From an uncultured Pelagibacteraceae bacterium (lineage in GTDB: Bacteria; Pseudomonadota; Alphaproteobacteria; Pelagibacterales; Pelagibacteraceae), in NCBI GenBank assembly GCA_902569615.1, contig CACFUX010000001.1, forward strand, positions 1 through 64,000: a stretch of 64,000 nucleotides of DNA, written 5' to 3'. Under the pieces are notes generated by a model. That model saw nothing but the letters and a program-made list of their open reading frames with translations. It was not told the DNA's origin and ran no database searches. Position numbers and translations under genes: made by a program. Below, in pieces: positions 1 through 11,895 of the stretch. The first letter of the stretch is position 1; the number at the start of each line of letters is the position of its first letter.

Positions 1-499
1 CACTTCAATAACTTTGAGTTAATGGCTATGGAAATTGAAAAAGCAGGTATAAATCTTGCTGCTGTTTATAGACCTCTAAATAATCCTTTTTTTGAATATA
101 GTTATGGAAAATATTAGGAAAAAATATATTTGCAGAACTCAAATTAAAAAAGGTAAGACGGGAACAAGAGATTTGTTAAAACTTTTTAAAAATAATTATT
201 CTATAGCTTTAATGATTGACCAAAGAGTAAGCGAAGGAATATCAGTAAATTTTTTTAATCATGAGGCAAAAACTACAACTATACCTGCTCAATTTATAAA
301 GAAGTATGGATGTGAAATAGTACCAGTATACATTGAAAGAAAACAAAATTTTAATTTTAAATTATATATTAAAAAACCAGTGCAATTTGATAATCAATTT
401 ACTATTGAAGATATAACCTTAAAACTTAACGAAATTTTGGAAGAAATGATTCTTAAAAATCCTGATCAATGGATTTGGTCTCATGACCGCTGGAAATAG
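1..499 (+). pseudogene. lpxL: Lipid A biosynthesis acyltransferase (LpxL/HtrB family), 5'-truncated by the window edge and interrupted by an apparent +1 frameshift
   Basis: Frame 1 reads HFNNFELMAMEIEKAGINLAAVYRPLNNPF... then stops at 115-117. Frame 2 continues ...LNIVMENIRKKYICRTQIKKGKTGTRDLL...MIDQRVSEGISVNFF. Together they form one LpxL-like protein if one T is removed from the T7 run at 87-93. Confidence 0.8.
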
Positions 500-700
500 T
501 TAATCTTTTCTCTCTAATTCTTCTCTTTTTTGTTGTGCTTCAATAAAGGAAAAGTAGGGTTCTTGAAGTTCTACATTCCAATAATTAAGCTTATCAAGAA
601 ATATTTTTTTACCTGTCATGGCACAAATAACGTGATCACCTTGCTCTATAATCTCAAAGCTGTTTGGTAAATATTTTAGTTTAGCTAATTTATTTTTCAT
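500..700 (-). CDS. DUF2093-like small protein
   Basis: 66 aa with motif GDHVICAMTGKKIFLDKLNYWNVELQEPY, resembling the alphaproteobacterial DUF2093 family. Confidence 0.7.
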   Translation of the reverse strand: MKNKLAKLKYLPNSFEIIEQGDHVICAMTGKKIFLDKLNYWNVELQEPYFSFIEAQQKREELERKD

Positions 701-721
701 TATATAGAAGTATACTTATAT

Positions 722-1987
722 ATGATTATATGTGTTATAGGAAGCGGTGGAAGAGAACATGCTATATGTAAATCAATTCAAAAATCTTCAAAAGTAAAAA
801 AAATATTTTGTTTACCTGGAAATGCTGGAACACAAGAGCTAGCTGAAAATGTAGATTTAAATATTGATGATCATGATGAATTAATAAAATTTTTAAAGAA
901 GTCAAAAGTTGACTTGGTAATAGTAGGTCCAGAAAAACCTTTGGTAAATGGTATAACAAATGTATTGGAAAATAATAATATTAAAGTTTTTGGACCAAGA
1001 AAAGTACCTTCACAATTAGAAGGATCAAAAACATTTACTAAGGAAATTTGTAAAAAATATAATATTCCTACAGCTAAGTTTGGAGTTTTTGAAACAATCG
1101 ATGAAACTTTAAATTTTTTAAAAAAATCTAATTTTCCAATTGTAATTAAAGCTGATGGGCTAGCTGCTGGCAAAGGAGTTTATATTTCTAAAAATTTTCA
1201 AGAATCTAAAGATGCTGTTAAAGAAATATTTGGAGGAAAGTTTGGAAGTGCAAAAAAAATACTTGTAGAAGAATTTCTTACTGGTGAAGAAATGAGTTTT
1301 TTTATTATAAGTGATGGAAAAAATTTTAAAGTTTTTCAAACAGCACAGGATCACAAAAGAGTTGGGGAAGGAGATTTGGGAAAAAATACTGGAGGTATGG
1401 GATCATATAGTCCTTCAGGATTAATAAATAAAAATTTAGAAAGCAAAATAATTAATAAAATCATTACACCAACTCTAAAAGCAATTAATGATTTGGGTGA
1501 GAAATATAAAGGATTTTTATATGCAGGTTTAATGATATCAAATAATGAACCTTTCTTAATTGAATATAATGTGAGAATGGGAGATCCTGAATGTCAAACT
1601 ATACTACCTCTTCTAGAAACAGATTTAGTTGATATTTTTATGGCTTGCTGTGACGAAAAATTAGAAAAATTTGAAATTAAGTGGAGTGAGAAAAAAAGCT
1701 TGTGTATCGTTTTATGCTCTAAAGGTTATCCAGATACATTTCAAAAAAATGTTAAAATTGATAATTTGAATAATTTAGCCTTCAGTAAAAACGATTTCAT
1801 TTTTCACGCAGGTACTAAGAAAGTAAAAAATGAAATATTTTCAAATGGTGGAAGGGTTTTAAATTTTGTAACTACTTCATCTTCATTTAAAAACTCTAGA
1901 GAAAGAATTATAAACTTAATAAATCAATTAAATTGGAAAAATGGATTTTTTAGAAAAGATATTGGTTTTAAAATAATAGATAAATGA
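722..1987 (+). CDS. purD: Phosphoribosylamine--glycine ligase
   Basis: GSGGREHAI, ADGLAAGKGV, NTGGMGSYSP, EYNVRMGDPECQ motifs. Confidence 0.97.
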   Translation: MIICVIGSGGREHAICKSIQKSSKVKKIFCLPGNAGTQELAENVDLNIDDHDELIKFLKKSKVDLVIVGPEKPLVNGITNVLENNNIKVFGPRKVPSQLEGSKTFTKEICKKYNIPTAKFGVFETIDETLNFLKKSNFPIVIKADGLAAGKGVYISKNFQESKDAVKEIFGGKFGSAKKILVEEFLTGEEMSFFIISDGKNFKVFQTAQDHKRVGEGDLGKNTGGMGSYSPSGLINKNLESKIINKIITPTLKAINDLGEKYKGFLYAGLMISNNEPFLIEYNVRMGDPECQTILPLLETDLVDIFMACCDEKLEKFEIKWSEKKSLCIVLCSKGYPDTFQKNVKIDNLNNLAFSKNDFIFHAGTKKVKNEIFSNGGRVLNFVTTSSSFKNSRERIINLINQLNWKNGFFRKDIGFKIIDK

Positions 1988-2550
1988 GAATTATTGGTGG
2001 AAATTTTAAAGGTAAAAAGCTATTTGAGGCATTTGATAAAAAAACAAGACCTTTAAAGGATTTAGTTAAAGAGTCTATATTCAATATACTTGAATATTCT
2101 CAAGAAGAAAAAATAAACTTAAAAGACTCATCAATATTAGATTTATTTTCAGGAACTGGGTCTTTTGGATTGGAATGTATTTCTAGAGGAGCTTCGATGG
2201 TTTACTTTTTTGAAAATTATAAAGAATCCGTTGAAATTATAAAAAAAAATTCAAAAAAACTAAAATGTGAAAATAAAATAAAAATATTTGAAATAAGTGC
2301 CTATAATTTAAAAAAAATAGAAGAGATAAAAAATATTAAATTCGATTTAATTTTTTTAGACCCTCCATATAAAGAAAAAAATATTAAAGAAATTTTAGAA
2401 GAAATTTATAAAATTAATATATTAAAAGATAATGGTATAATTATTTTACATAGACACAAAAAAAATCAGGAAAATTTTGGTAAAAATTTTAATATAAAAC
2501 GAACAAGTAAGTATGGGATTTCTAAAATAATTTTTGGTAAATTTATTTAA
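1984..2550 (+). CDS. rsmD: 16S rRNA (guanine966-N2)-methyltransferase
   Basis: MRIIGGNFKGKKL, RPLKDLVKESIFNIL, LDLFSGTGSFGLE, FLDPPY motifs. Confidence 0.93.
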   Translation: MRIIGGNFKGKKLFEAFDKKTRPLKDLVKESIFNILEYSQEEKINLKDSSILDLFSGTGSFGLECISRGASMVYFFENYKESVEIIKKNSKKLKCENKIKIFEISAYNLKKIEEIKNIKFDLIFLDPPYKEKNIKEILEEIYKINILKDNGIIILHRHKKNQENFGKNFNIKRTSKYGISKIIFGKFI

Positions 2551-3712
2551 TTAATATTTTTTTTGTTTCATTTTTTATTAATTCAACAGAAGGTTGATCA
2601 AAAGGATTAACATTTAAAGCCCTTCCTAATAAAATAGTTTCTAACGTAAAAAAACAAAATAATTCACCTATTGATTGCTCACTTCTTTTTTTTATTTCAA
2701 AAGACCTGAATGGTATATTTTTTTTATTGAAAACATTTTCTGTAGCAATTTTTTGTGAATAAATTATTTTATTTAAAGACTTATTGTGTAAGTATCTATG
2801 TGATTTAAGTAGTAAACTTTTATTTATTTTTTCTGAATTATTTTCATTCACAAAAAAAAATGTGAAAAAATTATTTTTTGGTCCATCTAAATATAATTGT
2901 AATAAGCTATGGTTATCTTTTGGCATACTTGAAATTATTGGAAGAATTCCTTTAGATTTTTTACCTAAACTTTCTGAAACTAACTGTTGATACCATTTAA
3001 ATAGATTTTCAGAACTTTTATCATAATTTAATAATATAGAATTAAATTTCCCTTGTTTAATAAATTTTAAAATTGAAGATACATTTATTATTAATTGATT
3101 TAAAAATTTTTTATTTTTAATCAAAAAATTATATCTTTTAAAATTTTTTTCTTTTAGTCCCATAATTTCTGCAGGTAACATCCCTACCTCAGATAATACC
3201 GAATACCTTCCACCAATATAATTTTTATGTTCAAAAATTTCTGCTTTAAGTTTTTGTGCAAGATTTTGTAAATAACTATTTTTATTTTCTGTAATAAAAA
3301 TATTTTTATTTTTTTTATTTATAATTAAATTTGAGTTTAGAATTGTTTCAAGTGTATTTCCTGATTTTGATATAATAATATTTGTTGCCTTTGATTTTAA
3401 TTTCTTTTTATCAACAACAGAATTTAAATTATTAATAAAGATAAATTTTTTTTTAACTTTATGGTTTAAAAATCTATAAATTGCCTCTGTTCCTAAAATA
3501 GAACCTCCCATTCCAATTATTTTAAAATTATTTCCTTTTTTAATTTTTTTTAAATCTTTTTTTGAATAGCTGTACTTATAATTAGTGGTAAAACTTTCAA
3601 GGAGCGGATATTTTTTAATTAAATTTTCTTTTTTTAAATTATTTAGCTTTTTTTTTATTAATTGATTTTTTGAATATTTGAAATTGATTAGTTTAATACT
3701 CGGAGTTAACAT
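2543..3712 (-). CDS. pgi: Glucose-6-phosphate isomerase (short form)
   Basis: IGMGGSILGTEAIYRF, IISKSGNTLET, GGRYSVLSEVGMLPAEIMGL, NPFDQPSVE motifs; 389 aa. Confidence 0.9.
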   Translation of the reverse strand: MLTPSIKLINFKYSKNQLIKKKLNNLKKENLIKKYPLLESFTTNYKYSYSKKDLKKIKKGNNFKIIGMGGSILGTEAIYRFLNHKVKKKFIFINNLNSVVDKKKLKSKATNIIISKSGNTLETILNSNLIINKKNKNIFITENKNSYLQNLAQKLKAEIFEHKNYIGGRYSVLSEVGMLPAEIMGLKEKNFKRYNFLIKNKKFLNQLIINVSSILKFIKQGKFNSILLNYDKSSENLFKWYQQLVSESLGKKSKGILPIISSMPKDNHSLLQLYLDGPKNNFFTFFFVNENNSEKINKSLLLKSHRYLHNKSLNKIIYSQKIATENVFNKKNIPFRSFEIKKRSEQSIGELFCFFTLETILLGRALNVNPFDQPSVELIKNETKKILIK

Positions 3713-3721
3713 AATTGAAAT

Positions 3722-4039
3722 TTAATCGCTAATTTTTTCTAATATAGATTTTTCCAAGTTACTATTCTCAGAATTATCATTTTCACTTTCTGCTTGAGTA
3801 TCAATTACAAGTTCTTTTATCTTTAAATTTCCTTGTTCCTTTATTATTTCATTATCTTCTCCAACCGGAGTAGGCATTTCTTCATAGTCAGGAGGTAAAA
3901 TTAAAGGATTTTTTTTTTTTATTAAAAATTCGTCACTGTTGTCAGATCTTTTTTTACCAACTAAAGCGTCTTTTGCACCACCGCATGAAGTTAAAATTAT
4001 AAGTGAAATTAATAGTAGTATTATTTTTTTATTTCTCAT
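3722..4039 (-). CDS. Small lipoprotein (DUF3035-like)
   Basis: Lipobox LTSCGGAKDALVGKK and PLILPPDYEEMPTP; located directly downstream of lspA. Confidence 0.65.
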   Translation of the reverse strand: MRNKKIILLLISLIILTSCGGAKDALVGKKRSDNSDEFLIKKKNPLILPPDYEEMPTPVGEDNEIIKEQGNLKIKELVIDTQAESENDNSENSNLEKSILEKISD

Positions 4040-4520
4040 TTTTTTTATAGTTTAATATTTCAAAAAATATAAGACAAATTATTCCAAAAGTTATAAATAT
4101 ATCTGCAACATTGAAAATAAACCAATGATACCCTTTATAGCTTATATCTATAAAATCTGGAACAGCTGAATAATAAATTCTATCAAATAAATTGCCTAAA
4201 GAACCCCCAAATATTATTAAAAAATAATAAATTCTTATGTCATCTAATTTTATTATGATGAATAAAATTAATAAATTTATCATTCCAATAAATATAGTTA
4301 TTAAATTATATATACTTTGTTGGTCAAAAGAGAGCAGTCCAAATCCAATTCCAGAATTCCAAACTATAATTAAATTAATAAATGAATTTAACTGAATGTC
4401 TACATTTCCAAAATTTTCTAAAATTGATAAAATATATAATTTTGAAATTCTATCTAAGGAAAAAATAAATATAACAATACCAAAATATAAAATAGTTTTT
4501 TTAGAAAAAAATTTACGCAT
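4029..4520 (-). CDS. lspA: Signal peptidase II
   Basis: WNSGIGFGL, GGSLGNLFDRIYY, VPDFID, FNVADIFITFG motifs. Confidence 0.95.
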   Translation of the reverse strand: MRKFFSKKTILYFGIVIFIFSLDRISKLYILSILENFGNVDIQLNSFINLIIVWNSGIGFGLLSFDQQSIYNLITIFIGMINLLILFIIIKLDDIRIYYFLIIFGGSLGNLFDRIYYSAVPDFIDISYKGYHWFIFNVADIFITFGIICLIFFEILNYKKNEK

Positions 4521-7264
4521 TAGGTATTTAAGCTACAAATGCCTTGCCTTTCACATTTATCTTTTTTTATTTTCCAACAAACATTACATTTTTTTCCTTC
4601 TGCTTTTGAAGTTAGAATATTTATTTCTTCAGTATTATTTTGATCAATTTTATTAATTGATGCTCCAGAAGTGATACATAATTCAGAAAAATCTATTCCT
4701 TTTGAAATCTCAATTAATTTTTCAGTTAAAAAAATTTTTAAATCTGCTTCTAAACTTGAACCAATTTCTTTTGATGCTCTTTTTAATTCTATACTACTAT
4801 TACATTTATCTCTTATTCTTATAAGCTCTGTCCATTTTGAATTAAGAACTTTATTATTCCATTTTGAGGGTATCTTAGGAAATTTTTCTAGATGAATACT
4901 TCCACTTTCTTTTATTTTTAATAATGAATAAATTTCCTCTGTTGTAAAAGACAATACGGGTGCAAACCACTTTAGTAGTATTTCAAGAATAATATTTAAA
5001 AATATTATTGTGAATTTTCTTTTATCACTTTCTAATGAATCGCAATATAAAACATCTTTTCTTATATCAAAATAAAATGCAGATAGATCTGTTGTACAAA
5101 AATTGAGTAGTTCCTTATATATTGTATGAAAATTATATTTTTCAAAATTTTTTTCAAATAATAAGTTTAGACCATAAATTTTATGTAACATGTATTGTTC
5201 TAATTCTGGAAAACTTTTGATATCAACTGTTTCAAAATCTATTTTTTCATAGTTATCATTCAAATTTCCAAGAATATATCTAAATGTATTTCTAATTTTT
5301 CTATAAGATTCAGCATGTTGTTCTAGTATAGAATAATCTATTCTTAAATCTTCAGCATAGTCGGATGCAGCAACCCAAATTCTAAGAATATCAGCTCCAT
5401 ATTTTTTAAGAATATCCTCTGGTGAAATTATGTTACCAAGAGATTTTGACATCTTTAATCCTTTTCCATCAACAACAAATCCATGTGATAAAATTGATTC
5501 AAATGGAGCCCTGCCCCTTGTTCCACATGATTCTAAAAGCGATGAGTGAAACCATCCTCTGTGCTGATCTGAACCCTCAAGATACATAGATGCTGGCCAT
5601 TTTAAATCTTCTCTTTTTTCAAGCACATATGCATGTGTTGAGCCACTATCAAACCAAACTTCAACGATATCAGTCATTTTTTGATAATCCTCACTTTTAT
5701 ATTTTTTTCCTAAAAATCGTTGAGCATCATCTTCAAACCAACAATCAGCTCCTTCTTTTTCAAATATGCTTGCAATATTTTCTGTAATCTCATCATCTAC
5801 TAAAACTTCACTATTTTTTTTTGATAAAAAGACTGGTATCGGAACTCCCCATACCCTTTGTCTAGAAACACACCAATCAGGTCTTAGTTCAATCATAGAT
5901 CTTAATCTTTCTTTACCTTTACTTGGATAAAAATTAGTTTCATCAATTGACTTTAAGGCTTTTTTTCTCAAACCATGACTTTCCATAGAGATAAACCATT
6001 GGGGTGTAGCTCTATGAACTAGAGGTGCTTTTGAACGCCAAGAATGTGGATAAGAATGAATTAACTCACCACTAGATAATAAATTTTTTTGTTCTTTTAA
6101 ATTTTCTATAATAATTTTATTTGCTTTAAAAATGTGTATACCTTGAAATTTTGGAACATATTTAGTATATTTTCCATCATCATCAACTGTCTCTTCAGCT
6201 TTTATATTGTTTTTTAAACATAAATTAAAATCATCAGGGCCATGGCTAGGAGCACAATGAACAATTCCTGATCCTTGTTCAGTTGTAACGAAGTTTGCCT
6301 CTAGCATCGGTATATCATAATCAAATCCAATTTTTGAAAATGGATGGCTACATATTGTGCCTTCAAAATCTTTTCCTGAAAATGTAAGAATTTTGCTAAA
6401 ATCTTTAATATTACATTCCTCTAATAATGATTTTAATAAAGCTTCTGCTACAATTATTTTTCTATCTTTAAAATCTGAAGAATCTTCAATTTTAATTAAT
6501 ATATACTTTAAGTTTTTATTAAAGGCTAAAGCTCTATTTGCTGGGATAGTCCAAGGAGTTGTTGTCCAAATAATAATATCACTGTTTATGAGTTTTTCAT
6601 TTTGACTTTTTTTAATTTTAAATGCTGCATAAATCGTATCTGATTTATGATCCATGTACTCTACTTCAGCATCTGCTAGTGCAGTTTTTTCTACAGTTGA
6701 CCAAAGAACAGGCTTATAGCCTCTGTAAAGACTTCCTTCTTTTAAAAATTTACCAAGTTCTCTCACTATTTGAGCTTCTGCATCAAAACTCATAGTAGAA
6801 TAGTAGTTTTCCCAATCACCCACTACACCTAATCTTTTGAATTGTTTTTTATGGACTTCAATCCATTTTTTAGCAAAATCTCTACATTCTTTTCTAAACT
6901 CATTTACTGGAACTTCATTTTTATTTTTTTTATTTTTTTTATACTGTTCCTCAATTTTCCACTCAATCGGTAGACCGTGACAATCCCAACCAGGAACATA
7001 AACTGAATCTTTCCCATTCATTTGATGAAATTTTACTATTACATCTTTAAGAATTTTGTTAAGTGCTGTCCCCATATGAATATCACCATTAGCATAGGGA
7101 GGACCATCATGAAGTATGAACTTTTCTTTGCCAGTACTATTGGATCTTAACTTTTTATATAAATTAATTTTTTCCCAATAATCAATTATTCCTGGTTCTT
7201 TATTTTGCAGATTAGCTTTCATTGAAAAAGCTGTTTTAGGAAGATTTATATTACTTTTACTCAT
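4520..7264 (-). CDS. ileS: Isoleucyl-tRNA synthetase
   Basis: HDGPPYANGDIHMGTALNKILKD, KMSKSLGN, C-terminal Cys cluster KCNVCWKIKKDKCERQGIC. Confidence 0.98.
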   Translation of the reverse strand: MSKSNINLPKTAFSMKANLQNKEPGIIDYWEKINLYKKLRSNSTGKEKFILHDGPPYANGDIHMGTALNKILKDVIVKFHQMNGKDSVYVPGWDCHGLPIEWKIEEQYKKNKKNKNEVPVNEFRKECRDFAKKWIEVHKKQFKRLGVVGDWENYYSTMSFDAEAQIVRELGKFLKEGSLYRGYKPVLWSTVEKTALADAEVEYMDHKSDTIYAAFKIKKSQNEKLINSDIIIWTTTPWTIPANRALAFNKNLKYILIKIEDSSDFKDRKIIVAEALLKSLLEECNIKDFSKILTFSGKDFEGTICSHPFSKIGFDYDIPMLEANFVTTEQGSGIVHCAPSHGPDDFNLCLKNNIKAEETVDDDGKYTKYVPKFQGIHIFKANKIIIENLKEQKNLLSSGELIHSYPHSWRSKAPLVHRATPQWFISMESHGLRKKALKSIDETNFYPSKGKERLRSMIELRPDWCVSRQRVWGVPIPVFLSKKNSEVLVDDEITENIASIFEKEGADCWFEDDAQRFLGKKYKSEDYQKMTDIVEVWFDSGSTHAYVLEKREDLKWPASMYLEGSDQHRGWFHSSLLESCGTRGRAPFESILSHGFVVDGKGLKMSKSLGNIISPEDILKKYGADILRIWVAASDYAEDLRIDYSILEQHAESYRKIRNTFRYILGNLNDNYEKIDFETVDIKSFPELEQYMLHKIYGLNLLFEKNFEKYNFHTIYKELLNFCTTDLSAFYFDIRKDVLYCDSLESDKRKFTIIFLNIILEILLKWFAPVLSFTTEEIYSLLKIKESGSIHLEKFPKIPSKWNNKVLNSKWTELIRIRDKCNSSIELKRASKEIGSSLEADLKIFLTEKLIEISKGIDFSELCITSGASINKIDQNNTEEINILTSKAEGKKCNVCWKIKKDKCERQGICSLNT

Positions 7265-7273
7265 TATTTTTGT

Positions 7274-8200
7274 TTATTTTTTTGCAATCTTAAGATCTAA
7301 ATTAATTTGTTTTTTTAATTGCCTTACATTTTTAAATTTCTTTTCTTTTCTTATAAAGTCTATGAACTCAATAGTTAAGTGCTTATTATAAAGATTTCTA
7401 GAAAAATTAAATATATGAACCTCTAGGAGTAATTTTTTTTGGTTAAAAGTTGGTCTAAATCCTAAATTTGCAATACCTTTAAATTTTTTTTTATTATTCT
7501 TTAATAAAATATTTACTGCATAAACACCTGGTTTTGCAATTACATAATTATTAAGCTCAATGTTACATGTTGGAAATCCAATCTTTCTTCCAATTTTTCT
7601 ACCGACCTTTACTTCTCCTTCAATTGACCAATTTTTTCCTAAATATTTATTGGCAAGTTTAATTTTACCTTTGGATATTAATTTTCTAATTAATGTAGAA
7701 GAAATAATTTTTTTATTTTTTTTTAACGGTTTTGGATTTATTATTTTAAAATTATAATTTTTTCCAAGAGATTTTAATTTTTTTACATTTCCTTCTCTTT
7801 TATTGCCAAATCTAAAATTATTACTAACAAAAATGTATTTTGGTTTTAATTTTTTAAATAAAAAGCTTTCAATAAATGTTAGATAATTTATTTTAGAAAA
7901 TTGTCTGTTAAATTTTTTTATAATTACAAAATCTATTTTATATTTTTTTAAATAATTTAATTTTTGATTTGAATTTGAAATTTTAAAGTTTTTTAGTTTT
8001 TTATTAAAAAACATTTTTGGAACTGGATCAAATGTCAATACTCCGATATTTAATTTATATTTTTTTTTGTATTTTTCAGCTAATTTAAAAAGTTTTTGAT
8101 GGCCTGTATGTAGACCATCAAAATTGCCAATTAACAAAATTGAATTTTTATATTTATTTTGAATAGAAAAATTTTTAAATACCTTTAATTTATTTACCAT
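7274..8200 (-). CDS. ribF: Bifunctional riboflavin kinase/FAD synthetase
   Basis: GNFDGLHTGHQKLF, SSTLIRKLISKGKI, GRKIGFPTCNI motifs. Confidence 0.95.
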   Translation of the reverse strand: MVNKLKVFKNFSIQNKYKNSILLIGNFDGLHTGHQKLFKLAEKYKKKYKLNIGVLTFDPVPKMFFNKKLKNFKISNSNQKLNYLKKYKIDFVIIKKFNRQFSKINYLTFIESFLFKKLKPKYIFVSNNFRFGNKREGNVKKLKSLGKNYNFKIINPKPLKKNKKIISSTLIRKLISKGKIKLANKYLGKNWSIEGEVKVGRKIGRKIGFPTCNIELNNYVIAKPGVYAVNILLKNNKKKFKGIANLGFRPTFNQKKLLLEVHIFNFSRNLYNKHLTIEFIDFIRKEKKFKNVRQLKKQINLDLKIAKK

Positions 8201-9012
8201 TGTAATTTTTTTTGAATATAGTCAACCTCAACATTGTATTTTTTTTTTATTTTTTCAAATTTTTCATTTGAAATTTCTTGTTTATGAATTCCATCTGAAA
8301 TTAAGAAACTATCAAAATTTTGCTTATTTGCTCCTCTTATATCTGTGTCTAAATTATCTCCTATGCATAAAACTTTTTTATTATTAATATTTGTAGATTG
8401 ATTATAAACTTTTGGATAAGGTTTTCCAAAATATTCTACTTTTCCTCCTATATCTTCATAAACTTTTGCAACTGATCCTGCGCAAAATTCTCTTTTTTTT
8501 CCTCTATCAACTATTAAATCTGGATTTGTACAAATCATAATTTTTCCAATTACTTTTTGTAGTAAAGTTTTATAGTATATTAATTCTTTATCATGCTCAT
8601 CAAATAAACCAGTGCATAGTAAATATTCTGCCTCCTTAATATTTAAAATATTGTTATTTTTAAAATTGTTATATAGTCCAGAATCTCTTGGGGGTCCTAT
8701 ATGAAAAAAAGATTTATTTTTATACTTTTTGTTTAAATACTCTAAAGCTGCCTCTCCAGATGTATAAACTTTTGAAGAAAATTTTTTGTCTAAGCCCATT
8801 CTTTTTAAGAAATCAATAACATTATTGTTGGGCCTAGGTGCATTAGTAAGTAATACAATTTCTTTTTTTTTATCAGCTAATTTTTGTAGTGCGTTAACTG
8901 AGTCTTCGTAGAGGTTAATCCCATTATGAACAACGCCCCACAAGTCTATAAAGAAGAGATCATATTGATCTGCTATTGATTTAAGTCCTAAACTATCTAA
9001 GTTTTTGGTCAT
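8194..9012 (-). CDS. HAD-superfamily hydrolase (TIGR01459-like, class IIA)
   Basis: FIDLWGVVHNG, LLTNAPRPN, GKPYPKVY, CIGDNLDTDIRGA motifs. Confidence 0.88.
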   Translation of the reverse strand: MTKNLDSLGLKSIADQYDLFFIDLWGVVHNGINLYEDSVNALQKLADKKKEIVLLTNAPRPNNNVIDFLKRMGLDKKFSSKVYTSGEAALEYLNKKYKNKSFFHIGPPRDSGLYNNFKNNNILNIKEAEYLLCTGLFDEHDKELIYYKTLLQKVIGKIMICTNPDLIVDRGKKREFCAGSVAKVYEDIGGKVEYFGKPYPKVYNQSTNINNKKVLCIGDNLDTDIRGANKQNFDSFLISDGIHKQEISNEKFEKIKKKYNVEVDYIQKKLQW

Positions 9013-9080
9013 TTTGCAGATATAACTTAAAAATAACCATATTTCTTGGTTTTTTTAGCATTTAAATTTTTACATATCTT

Positions 9081-9109
9081 CTTGAAATAAAATGAACTCA
9101 TATCTATAT
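9081..9109 (+). promoter_or_regulatory. Candidate heat-shock (RpoH) promoter for groESL
   Basis: CTTGAAA at 9081-9087, then TATCTATAT at 9101-9109, upstream of groES; resembles an alphaproteobacterial sigma-32 promoter. No CIRCE palindrome seen. Confidence 0.5.
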
Positions 9110-9135
9110 GAAGCTGATATTTATAGGAGTTTTTT

Positions 9136-9429
9136 ATGAAATTTAAACCGTTACATGACAGAGTTTTAATTGAAGTCCTAGACAGCAGTGAAAAAACTGC
9201 TGGAGGCATAATTATCCCAGATACAGCCCAAGAAAAACCGCAAGAAGGCAAAGTAGTTGCTATTGGAGGAGGTGCAAAAACTGAGGATGGAAAAGTAATT
9301 CCAATGGACGTAAAAGTTGGAGACAAAGTTCTATTTGGCAAATGGTCAGGAACTGAAGTCAAAATTGATGGAAAAGAATACAGCATAATGAAGGAGTCAG
9401 ACATTATGGGTATCTCTAATAGTAAATAA
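9136..9429 (+). CDS. groES: Co-chaperonin GroES
   Basis: [14 protein letters not shown]...[19 protein letters not shown]; precedes groEL. Confidence 0.98.
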   Translation: MKFKPLHDRVLIEVLDSSEKTAGGIIIPDTAQEKPQEGKVVAIGGGAKTEDGKVIPMDVKVGDKVLFGKWSGTEVKIDGKEYSIMKESDIMGISNSK

Positions 9430-9439
9430 TTAATAATAG

Positions 9440-11110
<1,671 letters not shown>

Positions 11111-11136
11111 TCCCCATTAATCTCAAACAAAAATTT

Positions 11137-11168
11137 AAAAAGGGCAGTTTTTACTGCCCTTTTTTTTT
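11137..11168 (+). terminator. Rho-independent terminator of groESL
   Basis: AAAAAGGGCAGT-TTTT-ACTGCCCTTTTTTTT; 8-bp core stem plus U-tract. Confidence 0.92.
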
Positions 11169-11832
11169 ATATTTTAAAATCCGACTTATTAAATGCTTTA
11201 TCAACTAAAAATAATCCTAGAGCTACAGCTGGGCCAATCCCAAAAGCAAATAGTAAGGTTCCTATCCCTACTGTTCCTCCTAGATACCATCCAATAGATA
11301 CTACTGATATTTCAATAAATGCTCTTACTGCTGCTATAGGAAAATTTGTTTTTTCTTGTAAGCCAATCATAAGTCCATCTCTTGGTCCTGGTCCTAAATT
11401 TGCAACGAGATAAATACCACCTCCAAGTCCAACTGTAAGTACTGCAATAATAGCTAATAGTATTTGGGATATATAATTTTCAGGAGTTGGAACAAAATTT
11501 ATACAGACATCAATCATTAAAGCAATAATTAGAGCATTAAGAATTGTACCAATTCCGGGTTTCTGTTTAAGTGGTATCCATAGTAATAAAACACCTATGC
11601 TAACAAATAAAGTTATAGTCCCGATAGAAAAATCTATATTTAAAGATATTCCTTGAGCTAGGACGCTCCAAGGAGAAGCGCCAGTAAATGAAACAATTAA
11701 TAATCCTTCACCTAAACCAAATAACGTTAAACCAAAGCACAAAAAAAATAATGTGGAAAATTTAGGTTTAAAATTAAATGGCTGTTTAGAGCTCCATGAT
11801 GTTTTTGGTACTTTTTTTATTGATAAAAACAT
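11167..11832 (-). CDS. YczE/YitT-family integral membrane protein
   Basis: Multiple hydrophobic segments; LGPGPRDGLMIGLQ and TGASPWSVLAQG motifs typical of YczE-like proteins. Confidence 0.7.
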   Translation of the reverse strand: MFLSIKKVPKTSWSSKQPFNFKPKFSTLFFLCFGLTLFGLGEGLLIVSFTGASPWSVLAQGISLNIDFSIGTITLFVSIGVLLLWIPLKQKPGIGTILNALIIALMIDVCINFVPTPENYISQILLAIIAVLTVGLGGGIYLVANLGPGPRDGLMIGLQEKTNFPIAAVRAFIEISVVSIGWYLGGTVGIGTLLFAFGIGPAVALGLFLVDKAFNKSDFKI

Positions 11833-11895
11833 TTTTATAATTTTTTTATAGATAACGTTATAAAGTTAAAATAAGCTTTGACAATAAATGGTTTT

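Noticed and set aside
762-1354. Minus-strand ORFs (762-959, 871-1173, 1160-1354) antisense to purD
   Set aside because: They sit entirely inside a well-supported purD and have low-complexity hydrophobic/Phe-Lys-rich translations typical of shadow ORFs.
9027-9404. 125-aa minus-strand ORF antisense to groES
   Set aside because: Shadow of the highly conserved groES CDS; no recognisable domain.
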